In this document: positions 15,924-23,422 of the stretch, piece after piece
Numbering within the stretch: position 1 is the first letter of the stretch
Layout: every line of letters begins with the position of its first letter
Assembly (NCBI GenBank): GCA_036961445.1
Contig: JBALVO010000014.1
Span: 1 to 49,284 of the forward strand
Length of the DNA stretch: 49,284 bases
Direction of reading: 5' to 3'
From: JBALVO01 sp036961445
GTDB lineage: Bacteria > Pseudomonadota > Gammaproteobacteria > Pseudomonadales > Halieaceae
Program-made: the position numbers and the translations under genes
Notes under the pieces: model-generated
Seen by the model: only the letters and a program-made list of their open reading frames with translations
Told to the model about the DNA's origin: nothing
Database searches by the model: none

Positions 15924-15943
15924 GGTCGTCTCTGGTTACGACC
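15924..15943 (+). other. Hairpin upstream of the lipoprotein gene
   Basis: GGTCGT and ACGACC form a perfect 6-bp stem with an 8-base loop, followed by TTGGGGTACACT rather than a T-run. It may be an operator or a 5' structure of the operon starting at 15966. A possible -10 TACACT (15950-15955) follows, leaving only about 10 bases before the ATG. Confidence 0.3.
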
Positions 15944-15965
15944 TTGGGGTACACTACTGCGCGAT

Positions 15966-16676
15966 ATGAACACGCCAAACTTAAAATTCAAATTAGTAGC
16001 AGTGCTGTTGTCCAGTTGCCTGGCGCTGGCCAGCTGTAGTGGCGGCGGCAGTAGCCGGAAAAAAACCGAACTACAGGGACAGAGCAGTGAATCGGTAGAC
16101 TTTGCAGGTTCCTGGGAACTCGATTACAGCCAAAGCGATAACATCCAGACCAAGCTTGATTCCATGGCGCGAGAGTTGCGACGCGACGCGGAACGCCGCG
16201 CTCAGGGTAGTAACCAGGGTGCAATCTCAGTCGGCGGTTCTGGCTACAATAGCGCCCCTTCGGTGATTGGCCTGGCCAGAATGTCGGACTTGATCACCCG
16301 TTCGCCGTTGTTGAAAATTGAGCAGAGTGAACATGAGATTAAGGTCAAGCGCGAAGAGAACTTTGCCCTCGGCTGTGAGTTTTATGCGGGACAGTATTCC
16401 AGCATTGAAACGCCCCTGGGTACCGAAATTTGTGGATGGAATGGTCGTCAGATGGTGTTCAAGATTCTGCTGCCGGAGGGACTGAGTATCCAGCATGTGA
16501 TGACTCTGGCGTCCTATGGCGGAAAACTCAATATTGCCACTACCGTTGTGTCTGACCAGGTGTCTTACCCATTTACACTCAACCGCGTGTATAACCGGTT
16601 TGTACCCGGAGCTAGTGGTTATAGCTGTACCGTGACATTGACCAAAGGCAAAGTATGCACCACAAAAGCCAAATGA
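15966..16676 (+). CDS. Uncharacterised lipoprotein, first gene of a three-gene block
   Basis: A 236-residue protein with signal peptide and lipobox LASC, acylated Cys at residue 24, followed by SGGGSS, a flexible linker typical of exported lipoproteins. The mature part starts with a short FAGSWELDYSQSDN segment resembling lipocalin-like DUF openings, has a charged helix (SMARELRRDAERRAQ), and a C-terminal beta-rich part with four cysteines (about residues 138, 157, 220 and 231) that could form disulfides in the periplasm. No known domain is recognised. There is no clear SD before the ATG. The next gene overlaps its 3' end. The function is unknown. Confidence 0.7.
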   Translation: MNTPNLKFKLVAVLLSSCLALASCSGGGSSRKKTELQGQSSESVDFAGSWELDYSQSDNIQTKLDSMARELRRDAERRAQGSNQGAISVGGSGYNSAPSVIGLARMSDLITRSPLLKIEQSEHEIKVKREENFALGCEFYAGQYSSIETPLGTEICGWNGRQMVFKILLPEGLSIQHVMTLASYGGKLNIATTVVSDQVSYPFTLNRVYNRFVPGASGYSCTVTLTKGKVCTTKAK

Positions 16677-17773
16677 GTGGATTGGCACAGCGATTGTTAC
16701 GGTTGTGCCTGTACCCACTAAGCCTTGTATTTTTTATCGGCTCCGTGCAGGCAGCGGAAGGTGGCATGGCGTTGCATTTGAGCCAGCAATCTACCGAAAA
16801 AGTGGCTCTTGATGTTGGATTGGTGATCTTCAATCCAGGCATTCCCCCCGATGCCTCCACCCACAGCAAATTGGGTATTTTCCCCGAAATTCGCAAGTCA
16901 GAAGCGAAGTTTATGCCAGTGATACTGCGCCAGGTACTTATCAATTCGGGTGCCTGGGGTGTGGTGCGGGTTTTGCCCGAGCCATTGGAAGCTTCAGAGC
17001 TGCTGCTCACGGGTAAGATCTTGCAATCCAACGGACTGCGCCTCGCTATACAAGTGCAGGTACACGACGCATCAGGCCGTCGTTGGCTGGATAAAGTCTA
17101 CGTCGACGAAACTACCGCAAGCGATTATCCGGTGACCGGAGGGGGAGATCCCTACATGGATCTTTATCGCCAGATCGCCAATGAATTGCTGACCTTGAAG
17201 CAGAGCCTGAGTGGTAAACAGCAGCAGGATATTCGCAATGTTGCGCTTATGCGATACGCATCCAGCCTGTCACCTGAAGTGTTCGGGGACTATCTGGCGC
17301 GCACCGAAGGCGGCATGTACAAGCTTGCGCGCTTGCCCGCAGACGGTGACCCAATGATGGCCCGGGTAGACCGTATCCGTAACCAGGAATATCTGTTTAT
17401 TGACACGGTCGACGAGCAGTACGCCAAGCTGTATGAGGAAATGGCGCCCACGTATAACCTGTGGCGAGAATATGGCAGGGAGCAGGCACTTTATACAGCG
17501 ACCTACCAGGACCGTGTGGCCCAGAGAGAGCGCCGCGGCAGACGAGGTACCTACGCTGCTATGGAACAGACCTATGATGCTTACAAATGGTCTAAAATTC
17601 ATGAGCAGGATCTGGATGACCTGGCACTGGGCTTCAATAACGAAGTCGCTCCCACGGTGATGGAAGTCAGCGGCAAGGTTTTCAGGCTTAACGGAACGCT
17701 GGATTCGCAATACACCGAATGGCGCAATATTCTGCGTGAAATTTTCGTGCTCGAGACAGGCTTGACGCCCTAG
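16655..17773 (+). CDS. Uncharacterised exported protein, second gene of the block
   Basis: A 372-residue protein with an N-terminal signal peptide (hydrophobic core LCLYPLSLVFFIGSVQA, likely cleavage after VQA). The ATG at 16655 has AAAGG about 6 bases before it and overlaps the lipoprotein gene by 22 bp; an in-frame ATG at 16673 would give an exact ATGA overlap, and either start leaves the signal peptide intact. The body has a beta-rich part (about 45-150, with LLLTGKILQSNGLRLAIQVQ), then a helical, charged part rich in Tyr and Arg (YLARTEGGMYKL, MAPTYNLWREYGREQ). No transmembrane segment follows. Coupling to the lipoprotein suggests a periplasmic complex. I do not recognise the family. Confidence 0.72.
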   Translation: MHHKSQMSGLAQRLLRLCLYPLSLVFFIGSVQAAEGGMALHLSQQSTEKVALDVGLVIFNPGIPPDASTHSKLGIFPEIRKSEAKFMPVILRQVLINSGAWGVVRVLPEPLEASELLLTGKILQSNGLRLAIQVQVHDASGRRWLDKVYVDETTASDYPVTGGGDPYMDLYRQIANELLTLKQSLSGKQQQDIRNVALMRYASSLSPEVFGDYLARTEGGMYKLARLPADGDPMMARVDRIRNQEYLFIDTVDEQYAKLYEEMAPTYNLWREYGREQALYTATYQDRVAQRERRGRRGTYAAMEQTYDAYKWSKIHEQDLDDLALGFNNEVAPTVMEVSGKVFRLNGTLDSQYTEWRNILREIFVLETGLTP

Positions 17774-17799
17774 CCTAGATTTCTGCTATGCTTCGCTTA
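17762..17799 (+). promoter_or_regulatory. Candidate promoter giving a leaderless transcript of the HTH gene
   Basis: TTGACG (17762-17767) is a good -35; 19 bp later comes TATGCT (17787-17792), preceded by TGC, forming an extended -10 (TGnTATGCT). The expected transcription start is about 6-7 bases downstream, on or next to the A of the ATG at 17799. No SD precedes that ATG, which fits a leaderless mRNA. The promoter overlaps the end of the upstream gene. Confidence 0.45.
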
Positions 17800-18542
17800 T
17801 GGCTACTAAAGACAAAGAAAACGAATCACTGCTGCATTCCCTGCGAAGGCTGACCGGTCAGGTTGCTGGCGGCACGATAGAGCTGGCCCGTAATACTGCG
17901 ACCATGACAGCAATGTTTGGCGAGAACTGGCTGCGCAGCACCGTGCTTAACCAGCTGGAGCCTGAACGCCTCGAAGCAATGGCCGACGCTGGACACTTTC
18001 TGCGCGATGCCCGTGAAACAGCGGGGATGTCAATTAAAGAGCTGTCCGAGAGTCTGGGCTTGTCGGATAAGGCGGTACTGGAAGACATTGAAAGCGGCGC
18101 AACCATCATGCCGTTGGAGTTGATGTTACGCAGTGCTTCGCTACTGGCTCGTCACGACCCTATACCGTTTCTCATCAAGTTCATGCGTACCTATAATCCA
18201 GCGCTGGAGAAAACCCTCGAGCAGTGGGGGGTGTTGGCGTTACCCAAGCAATATGAGCGCGAGCGTCGCTTTGTAAATCTGTATCGTCAGCACGATGTGC
18301 TCAGGGGCTTTAGCGATGAAGAGTACGAGCGCTTCATCCACTATATGGAAAGCTCCAGTAACCTGGTGCTGGATGTCATGCTCAAAGAAAAAGCGGCAAC
18401 TGCTCCTAAGGAGCAGAGTAGTAAAAGTGAAAGCACTGCCAGCACTCGCCCTAAAGCAAAGGCTAAAGCCAAGGCGTCCGTGAAAAAGCCGGCTCCACGT
18501 AAACGTAAACGAGCGCCAGCGGCCAAGCGCAAAAGCTCCTGA
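17799..18542 (+). CDS. XRE-type HTH protein with a Lys/Ala/Arg-rich histone-H1-like tail
   Basis: A 247-residue protein in three parts. Residues 1-64 are helical and amphipathic with no known domain. Residues 67-118 form a Cro/C1-type helix-turn-helix (FLRDARETAGMSIKELSESLG, then SDKAVLEDIESG). A helical linker (120-195) contains DPIPFLIKFMRTYNP. Residues 216-247 are a basic tail of Lys, Ala, Pro and Arg (KAKAKAKASVKK, PRKRKRAPAAKRK), like AlgP- or histone-H1-type nucleoid proteins. Such a tail gives sequence-independent DNA binding, so the protein may be both a specific regulator and a nucleoid binder. It lies 25 bp after the exported protein. The HTH assignment is fairly sure; targets are unknown. 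Confidence 0.75.
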   Translation: MATKDKENESLLHSLRRLTGQVAGGTIELARNTATMTAMFGENWLRSTVLNQLEPERLEAMADAGHFLRDARETAGMSIKELSESLGLSDKAVLEDIESGATIMPLELMLRSASLLARHDPIPFLIKFMRTYNPALEKTLEQWGVLALPKQYERERRFVNLYRQHDVLRGFSDEEYERFIHYMESSSNLVLDVMLKEKAATAPKEQSSKSESTASTRPKAKAKAKASVKKPAPRKRKRAPAAKRKSS

Positions 18543-18618
18543 GAATACAGGCTAAGCCATACCTTCCAATTTGTTGAGATAAGCCTCTTAACCTTTTGAT
18601 TAATAATGCTTATATTGA

Positions 18619-18637
18619 AAATTCATTTAGTGAATTT
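18619..18637 (+). promoter_or_regulatory. AT-rich inverted repeat before rlmL
   Basis: AAATTCA (18619-18625) and TGAATTT (18631-18637) form a perfect 7-bp inverted repeat with loop TTTAG, 8 bp before the GTG start of rlmL, in an AT-rich stretch that contains promoter-like TATATT. It may be an operator or a 5' hairpin that affects initiation. Confidence 0.35.
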
Positions 18638-18645
18638 AGAGTCCG

Positions 18646-20832
18646 GTGTCCGTGAAGAAAACTGAAAAAGAGTCGTGGTTTGCCGCCTGTCCCAAAGGTT
18701 TGGAAGCCATACTGGCGGCAGAATTATCCGCCCTGGGTGCCGATTCTACGCGCGAGACCGTTGCCGGGGTTTACTTCGATGGTCCCTGGGCCCTGGGTTA
18801 TCGCGCCTGTCTTTGGTCACGCTTGGCCAATCGAATTCTGCGGCCTATTGCTACGCTTGAAGCGCGTGATGCAGACGCGCTATATCACGCTTTAGGGAAT
18901 ATTAAGTGGGATACCCTGTTCGGGCCGGAACAGAGTATTGCCATCGATTTTTCCGGTGAGAACCGTCAAATTCGTAATACGCAGTTTGGCGCGCAGCGCA
19001 GCAAGGATGCCATCGTTGACTGGTTTGTGGCCAAAGTCGGTAAACGGCCCTCTGTGGAGCGGCTCAATCCCGATGTTCGCTTAAACATTCGCCTGGTCCG
19101 TGATGAGGCGCATTTGTCCATCGACTTCTCTGGTGGCAGTTTACATCAACGCGGCTATCGCCAGCGGGGAGGCGCGGCCCCGCTGAAGGAAAATCTGGCT
19201 GCCGCTATTTTGGTGCGGGCTGATTGGCCTGGCATAGCGGCCCGCGGAGGTGCGCTGATCGATCCGATGTGCGGTTCAGGCACACTGCTACTGGAAGGCG
19301 CCATGATGGCTGCCGATATTGCTCCAGGGCTAGACAGGAAGCGGTTCGGCTTTGAACATTTACGTGAGCATAACGCGCCACAATGGCAAGCCTTGTTAAG
19401 CGAAGCCCGGGGTCGTGCCGAGCGTGGCCGGGCAACGCAACTGCCGCAGATCCGTGGTTATGATGCCGACCCCAACATCATTCGTCTGGCAGAGGAAAAC
19501 ATCGCACGTATCGGCCTGGAAAAGGTAGTGCGGGTTAGCTGCAGGTCTCTGGCTGACTTGACCAAGCCCACACATATGCCACTGCCACTGGGCTTGTTGA
19601 TCTGCAATCCGCCCTATGGCGAGCGTCTGGGTGAGAAAGAAAGCCTCGGACACCTGTACCGTCAACTTGGAGAGGTGATGTTGGCTGAATTCTCCGGTTG
19701 GCAGGCCGCCATATTTACGTCAGATCTTGATCTGGGGCGGGCCACCGGGCTGCGCAGTCACAAACGTTATGCATTGTACAATGGCGCAATCGCTGCGAGC
19801 CTGCTGTTGTTTGACTTGAGCGATAACGAATTGCGCGGCTCAGTGGCTGCAGCTATGGCGAATGAATCGACACCGGTCACGTTGTCCGCAGGGGCACAAA
19901 TGTTCGCCAATCGCATTCGTAAAAATCGCAAGCGCCTGGCCAAGTGGGTCAAACGTGAGCAAGTACAATGCTATCGCTTGTACGATGCCGATATGCCCGA
20001 GTATGCGGTAGCGGTGGACATTTATGGCGAGCAAGTCCATGTCGCTGAATATCAGGCCCCTCGAGGAGTAGATGAGGATGCCGCTGCGCTGCGACTGGAT
20101 GAGGTGCGCGCAGGGCTGCCTGAGGCGCTGGGGGTTCCGGCCCAGGCAATAGTGTACAAACAGCGCCGGCGCCAGCGTGGTGCCCAGCAATATGAAAAGC
20201 AGGCCAGCCGGGGCGAATTGTTCAGCGTACAGGAGGGGCGGGCACAGCTGCTGGTCAATCTGCACGATTACCTCGATACAGGCTTGTTCCTGGATCATCG
20301 GCCGCTACGTTTGCGTCTAGCCAGCGAAGCTTCTGGCAGGGATTTCCTCAATTTATTTTGTTACACCGGCAGTGCCACAGTGCACGCGGCACTGGGAGGC
20401 GCTCGCTCGACGACCAGCGTGGATATGTCCAATACCTACATGGCCTGGTTGCGCAAGAACCTGGTGCACAACCGGCTCGACGAAACGCGTAATAAACTGG
20501 TCAAGGCAGATTGTGCGCGTTGGCTGGAGCAGGCTGAATGCGCCTATGATCTGATTTTGCTGGACCCCCCATCTTTTTCCAACTCCAAGACGATGGACAA
20601 CAGTTTTGATGTGCAGCGGGACCATTCAGACCTGGTGCGTGCGGTGATGAGAGTGTTGCGCCCGGAAGGACAATTGTATTTTTCCAACAACCGGCGTGGC
20701 TTTGCACTTGATGACATATTGCAGGATGAGTTCGTCTGTGAAGACATCACTGCAAAAACACTGGATCCCGATTTCCAGCGCAGCAGAAAGATCCATAATT
20801 GTTGGTCAATTCGCCATATATTGAATGGGTAG
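18646..20832 (+). CDS. rlmL: Bifunctional 23S rRNA methyltransferase RlmK/RlmL
   Basis: A 728-residue fusion enzyme. The N-terminal THUMP domain is followed by a methyltransferase that makes m2G2445 (SAM motif MCGSGTLLLEGAMMA, catalytic NPPYGERLG); the C-terminal half is the RlmK part that makes m7G2069 (LNLFCYTGSATVHAA, LLDPPSFSNS). The fused form is normal for gammaproteobacteria and the length fits. The start is GTG at 18646 with only a weak SD; a second in-frame GTG lies two codons later (18652). A clear terminator follows the stop, so the gene is probably transcribed alone. Confidence 0.95.
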   Translation: MSVKKTEKESWFAACPKGLEAILAAELSALGADSTRETVAGVYFDGPWALGYRACLWSRLANRILRPIATLEARDADALYHALGNIKWDTLFGPEQSIAIDFSGENRQIRNTQFGAQRSKDAIVDWFVAKVGKRPSVERLNPDVRLNIRLVRDEAHLSIDFSGGSLHQRGYRQRGGAAPLKENLAAAILVRADWPGIAARGGALIDPMCGSGTLLLEGAMMAADIAPGLDRKRFGFEHLREHNAPQWQALLSEARGRAERGRATQLPQIRGYDADPNIIRLAEENIARIGLEKVVRVSCRSLADLTKPTHMPLPLGLLICNPPYGERLGEKESLGHLYRQLGEVMLAEFSGWQAAIFTSDLDLGRATGLRSHKRYALYNGAIAASLLLFDLSDNELRGSVAAAMANESTPVTLSAGAQMFANRIRKNRKRLAKWVKREQVQCYRLYDADMPEYAVAVDIYGEQVHVAEYQAPRGVDEDAAALRLDEVRAGLPEALGVPAQAIVYKQRRRQRGAQQYEKQASRGELFSVQEGRAQLLVNLHDYLDTGLFLDHRPLRLRLASEASGRDFLNLFCYTGSATVHAALGGARSTTSVDMSNTYMAWLRKNLVHNRLDETRNKLVKADCARWLEQAECAYDLILLDPPSFSNSKTMDNSFDVQRDHSDLVRAVMRVLRPEGQLYFSNNRRGFALDDILQDEFVCEDITAKTLDPDFQRSRKIHNCWSIRHILNG

Positions 20833-20867
20833 TTCGTCATTTCATAGGGAACTACCGCTTGTTTTTT
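20828..20867 (+). terminator. Rho-independent terminator of rlmL
   Basis: GGTAGTTC (20828-20835) and GAACTACC (20849-20856) form an 8-bp stem that begins within the end of the gene, and a T-rich run ending in TTTTTT follows (to 20867). The loop is 13 bases. Confidence 0.75.
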
Positions 20868-21140
20868 ACCGGTTACAAATCGGTTCGCATTTGAAAGTAA
20901 TGGCTGATAGTGGCTTGTGCCGTTAGCGGACGCCAACCTGAGCAGCGGAATTATATCCACAAATGACAATATAACCCTGTATATATAGTGTCTATTGCAA
21001 CGGGGTGCTAGAAAAGCCTATAAAAAAACTGTAAGTCATTGATTTAAATTTACAAAAGCCATCGTCATGAATTTGATCCTAAGCGCTCGCTGCGCTCGCT
21101 GCAGCTGCTGACTCGCCTGGCGAAGAGTACTATCCCCACA
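20868..21140. other. Gene-free, partly AT-rich gap with a 9-bp tandem repeat
   Basis: No credible gene is seen between the rlmL terminator and the oxidoreductase stop. About 20945-21080 is AT-rich (ATATATAG, AAAAAAACTG, ATTTAAATTTAC), with a possible promoter ATGACA (20963-20968) - 15 bp - TATAGT (20984-20989) that leads into no ORF. At 21083-21109 there are three 9-bp units, GCGCTCGCT twice and GCAGCTGCT once. The DnaA-box hairpin follows. Confidence 0.5.
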
Positions 21141-21168
21141 GTTATCCACAGGCCAGCCTGTGGATAAC
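21141..21168. other. Two inverted DnaA boxes in a perfect 12-bp hairpin
   Basis: GTTATCCACAGG (21141-21152) and CCTGTGGATAAC (21157-21168) form a perfect inverted repeat with loop CCAG. Each arm contains TTATCCACA, the strongest consensus DnaA box, at 21142-21150 and on the other strand at 21159-21167. The element ends on the last base of the oxidoreductase stop codon. It may be a DnaA-titration or regulatory site, or a terminator hairpin that resembles one; no T-tract follows on either strand. Confidence 0.5.
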
Positions 21169-22193
21169 TACTCCGGGTCGGCCAGTTTCAACAACTGCTT
21201 GCCAACATTGCGACCATCAAATAGCCGCTGCAAGGTGTCCGGGATATTTTCAAAGCCTTCTTGAACGTCCTCTCGCCAGGCGATCTGCCCGGCACTGACC
21301 CACTGCGTCAGCGCGTCTATGGCTTCTGGTGCGCGGCCCAGGTAATCGATAACGATGAATCCTTGCATCCGAATACGCCTGGTTACCAGTCGCATCAGGT
21401 TGTGGGGTCCTGGTTGAGGCACGGCGTCGTTGTAGCTGGCAATGGCACCGCATAGCACGATGCGACCAAAATCTGCCATGTGTTCTATTCCGGCTTCCAG
21501 AGTACCGCCGCCTACATTGTCGAAGAAAATATCTACGCCCTTGGGGCAGAGCGCGCCCAGGCGTTGTTCTAGTTTTTCAGACTTGTAATCGATTACAGCA
21601 TCAAGCTGGCAGGCGTCGCGGAGCCACTGGCATTTTTCAGCACCGCCAGCGATGCCGATAACACGACAGCCTTGCAGTTTGGCAATTTGAGCGACGACTG
21701 AGCCGGTAGCGCCAGCGGCGCCAGACACCAGCACGGTTTCGCCCGCTTTGGGCTGCCCCACGTCCATCAGGCCAAAATAGGCCGTGAGGCTGGTGCTACC
21801 GAACACGCTCAATGCCAGATTGGGCGGCACGCCCTGTGGCAGTGCAGCGGGCGGCACAGGTCCCGCTGGATCACCTATACTGTATTCCTGCCAATTGGTC
21901 AGGCCTTGCACCAGGACGCCCACGGGGAGGTCTGGATTGTTGGATTTTACTACCTGTCCAACGCCACTGGCGCGCATGGGCTCGCCAATGGCTACCGGCG
22001 GCAGGTAGCTGGGCTCGTCAATCAGCCAGCCACGCATGGCCGGATCAAAACCAAGCATCAGGGTTTTGATCAGAACCTGTCCTGCCTGAAGGTCGGGTTC
22101 GGGCATAGGAGACTCGGTCAATTTAAAATGCTCTGCGCCAACCATTCCCAGCGGACGTTGGTGTAACAGCCATTGTTTGTTCATTGCAGTCAT
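21168..22193 (-). CDS. NADP-dependent oxidoreductase, zinc-free MDR family (CurA/prostaglandin-reductase type)
   Basis: A 341-residue medium-chain reductase. The N-terminus MNKQWLLHQRPLG, the GFDPAMRGWL segment, the dinucleotide motif VSGAAGATGSVVAQIAK and FDNVGGGTLEAGIEHM match the CurA/leukotriene B4 dehydrogenase group, which reduces the alpha,beta double bond of enones. The zinc-ligand residues of alcohol dehydrogenases are absent, as expected. The frame is open for 31 more codons upstream, but AGGA with 7-base spacing supports ATG at 22193; the extra N-terminus is not family-like. It is divergent from the flavodoxin gene. The DnaA-box hairpin abuts its 3' end. Confidence 0.88.
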   Translation of the reverse strand: MTAMNKQWLLHQRPLGMVGAEHFKLTESPMPEPDLQAGQVLIKTLMLGFDPAMRGWLIDEPSYLPPVAIGEPMRASGVGQVVKSNNPDLPVGVLVQGLTNWQEYSIGDPAGPVPPAALPQGVPPNLALSVFGSTSLTAYFGLMDVGQPKAGETVLVSGAAGATGSVVAQIAKLQGCRVIGIAGGAEKCQWLRDACQLDAVIDYKSEKLEQRLGALCPKGVDIFFDNVGGGTLEAGIEHMADFGRIVLCGAIASYNDAVPQPGPHNLMRLVTRRIRMQGFIVIDYLGRAPEAIDALTQWVSAGQIAWREDVQEGFENIPDTLQRLFDGRNVGKQLLKLADPE

Positions 22194-22377
22194 TGCCTGT
22201 TCCTGTGTTTTTTTTTGCCCGGGTGGTGTATCGAGCGTGCTGGTATCAGCGGCGCTAGCGGCGGTGTGTATTAGAGCATTTGGCATTGCTCCTGACCAGC
22301 GCGGCGGTGGCGCATGACAGTGTCATCGCGCTGTGTTCCAATCATGCTCTGGTTAGTTGATCGGGTCGCGGGTTTGT

Positions 22378-22833
22378 ATGAAGTCTTTGTTGATTGTTTA
22401 CCACAGTCAAAGTGGCGCCTGCGCGCAACTGGCCCGGGCAGTGTGGCGCGGGGCCGGGTTGGAATCCGATGTTGTAGTGCAGGTGTGTCGGGCCTGGGAT
22501 GCAGGTACCGATCAGCTAGCGCAGGCTGATGGCGTACTACTGGTGACTGCGGAAAATTCAGGCGCTCTCAGCGGTGCGATGAAGGATTTTCTTGACCGTA
22601 CCTTTTATCCTTCTATCGAGCGCGGTCTGGTGTTGCCTTATACTCTGGTGGTCAGTGCCGGTAACGACGGTCGCGGTGCGGTGCGCCAGGCACAACGAAT
22701 CTTGTCGGGCTACCCTTTTCCGCCAGCGACAGAACCGTTAATAGTGCGTGGTGATATCACCGTTGACCATCTGCATGCCAGTAAAGAGCTGGGCCAGGCT
22801 TTCAGTGCTGGTTTGGCCATGGGGATTTTTTGA
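22378..22833 (+). CDS. Flavodoxin-like FMN-binding protein / NAD(P)H reductase
   Basis: A 151-residue protein with a flavodoxin fold. MKSLLIVYHSQSGACAQLA holds the phosphate-binding loop of FMN (about 10-16), and VTAENSGALSGAMKDFLDRT lies where flavodoxins and NADPH-dependent FMN reductases bind the isoalloxazine ring. An in-frame TTG at 22357 is possible, but the ATG at 22378 gives the normal N-terminus; no good SD is seen for either. It is followed 46 bp later by the thioesterase on the same strand. The electron partner is unknown. Confidence 0.75.
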   Translation: MKSLLIVYHSQSGACAQLARAVWRGAGLESDVVVQVCRAWDAGTDQLAQADGVLLVTAENSGALSGAMKDFLDRTFYPSIERGLVLPYTLVVSAGNDGRGAVRQAQRILSGYPFPPATEPLIVRGDITVDHLHASKELGQAFSAGLAMGIF

Positions 22834-22879
22834 ACACCTGGTGCGCGATCAATAGATCGCTTTAGCTAGAACTGGATGA

Positions 22880-23398
22880 ATGGATAACATAACTATGGAC
22901 ACCAACAAAGACACTGTGCCAGAAGGTTTTGTGCCGATGCCCGCCGGGTTGGGTTTTACCGATACCCTGCAGCCAAGTTATCGGCGCATAGAGGGAGACT
23001 CAGTGAGTTTTGGCCTGGTGGTGGCGACGCAGCACAGTAATTCACTGGGCATCTGCCATGGTGGGTTATTGATGACCCTGGCCGATATTACTGCAGCATC
23101 GGGCGTCAATGTGGCAAGAGGGATACGCGCTGGTAGCCCCACAATCAATCTCAGTATGGATTTTATTTCCGCTGCACGCCTGGGGGAGTGGATACAGGCA
23201 GATGTCGAGCAGGTCACAGTGAAGCGCCGCTTCGGTTTTTGTAACGGCGGTATCTATAACGACAGCGGTGTTGTAGCGCGCTTCAATGGTACATTTTACT
23301 TGCCGGATCACGATGGCATGTGGAAAGACGGGCGCACTGGAGATGGCGTACTGCGCGGCCTGAAAAAAGGCGATGCAGAAACAGCGGTAGATTCATAA
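22880..23398 (+). CDS. PaaI-family hotdog-fold thioesterase
   Basis: A 172-residue protein with the hotdog signature SLGICHGGLLMTLADITAAS (about residues 55-74), where the HGG loop and the following Asp are the catalytic region of PaaI/YbgC-like acyl-CoA thioesterases. The family forms homotetramers and releases CoA from short, medium or aromatic acyl-CoAs. The ATG at 22880 is chosen; an in-frame ATG at 22895 would shorten it by five residues. It probably shares a transcript with the flavodoxin gene. It converges on the LysR gene. Confidence 0.83.
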   Translation: MDNITMDTNKDTVPEGFVPMPAGLGFTDTLQPSYRRIEGDSVSFGLVVATQHSNSLGICHGGLLMTLADITAASGVNVARGIRAGSPTINLSMDFISAARLGEWIQADVEQVTVKRRFGFCNGGIYNDSGVVARFNGTFYLPDHDGMWKDGRTGDGVLRGLKKGDAETAVDS

Positions 23399-23422
23399 TA
23401 GTCGCTGTGCCGAGGTGTTGAC

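Noticed and set aside
21130..21140. CTATCCCCACA as a third DnaA box
   Set aside because: Compared with TTATNCACA it needs an insertion; only the two boxes in the hairpin fit.
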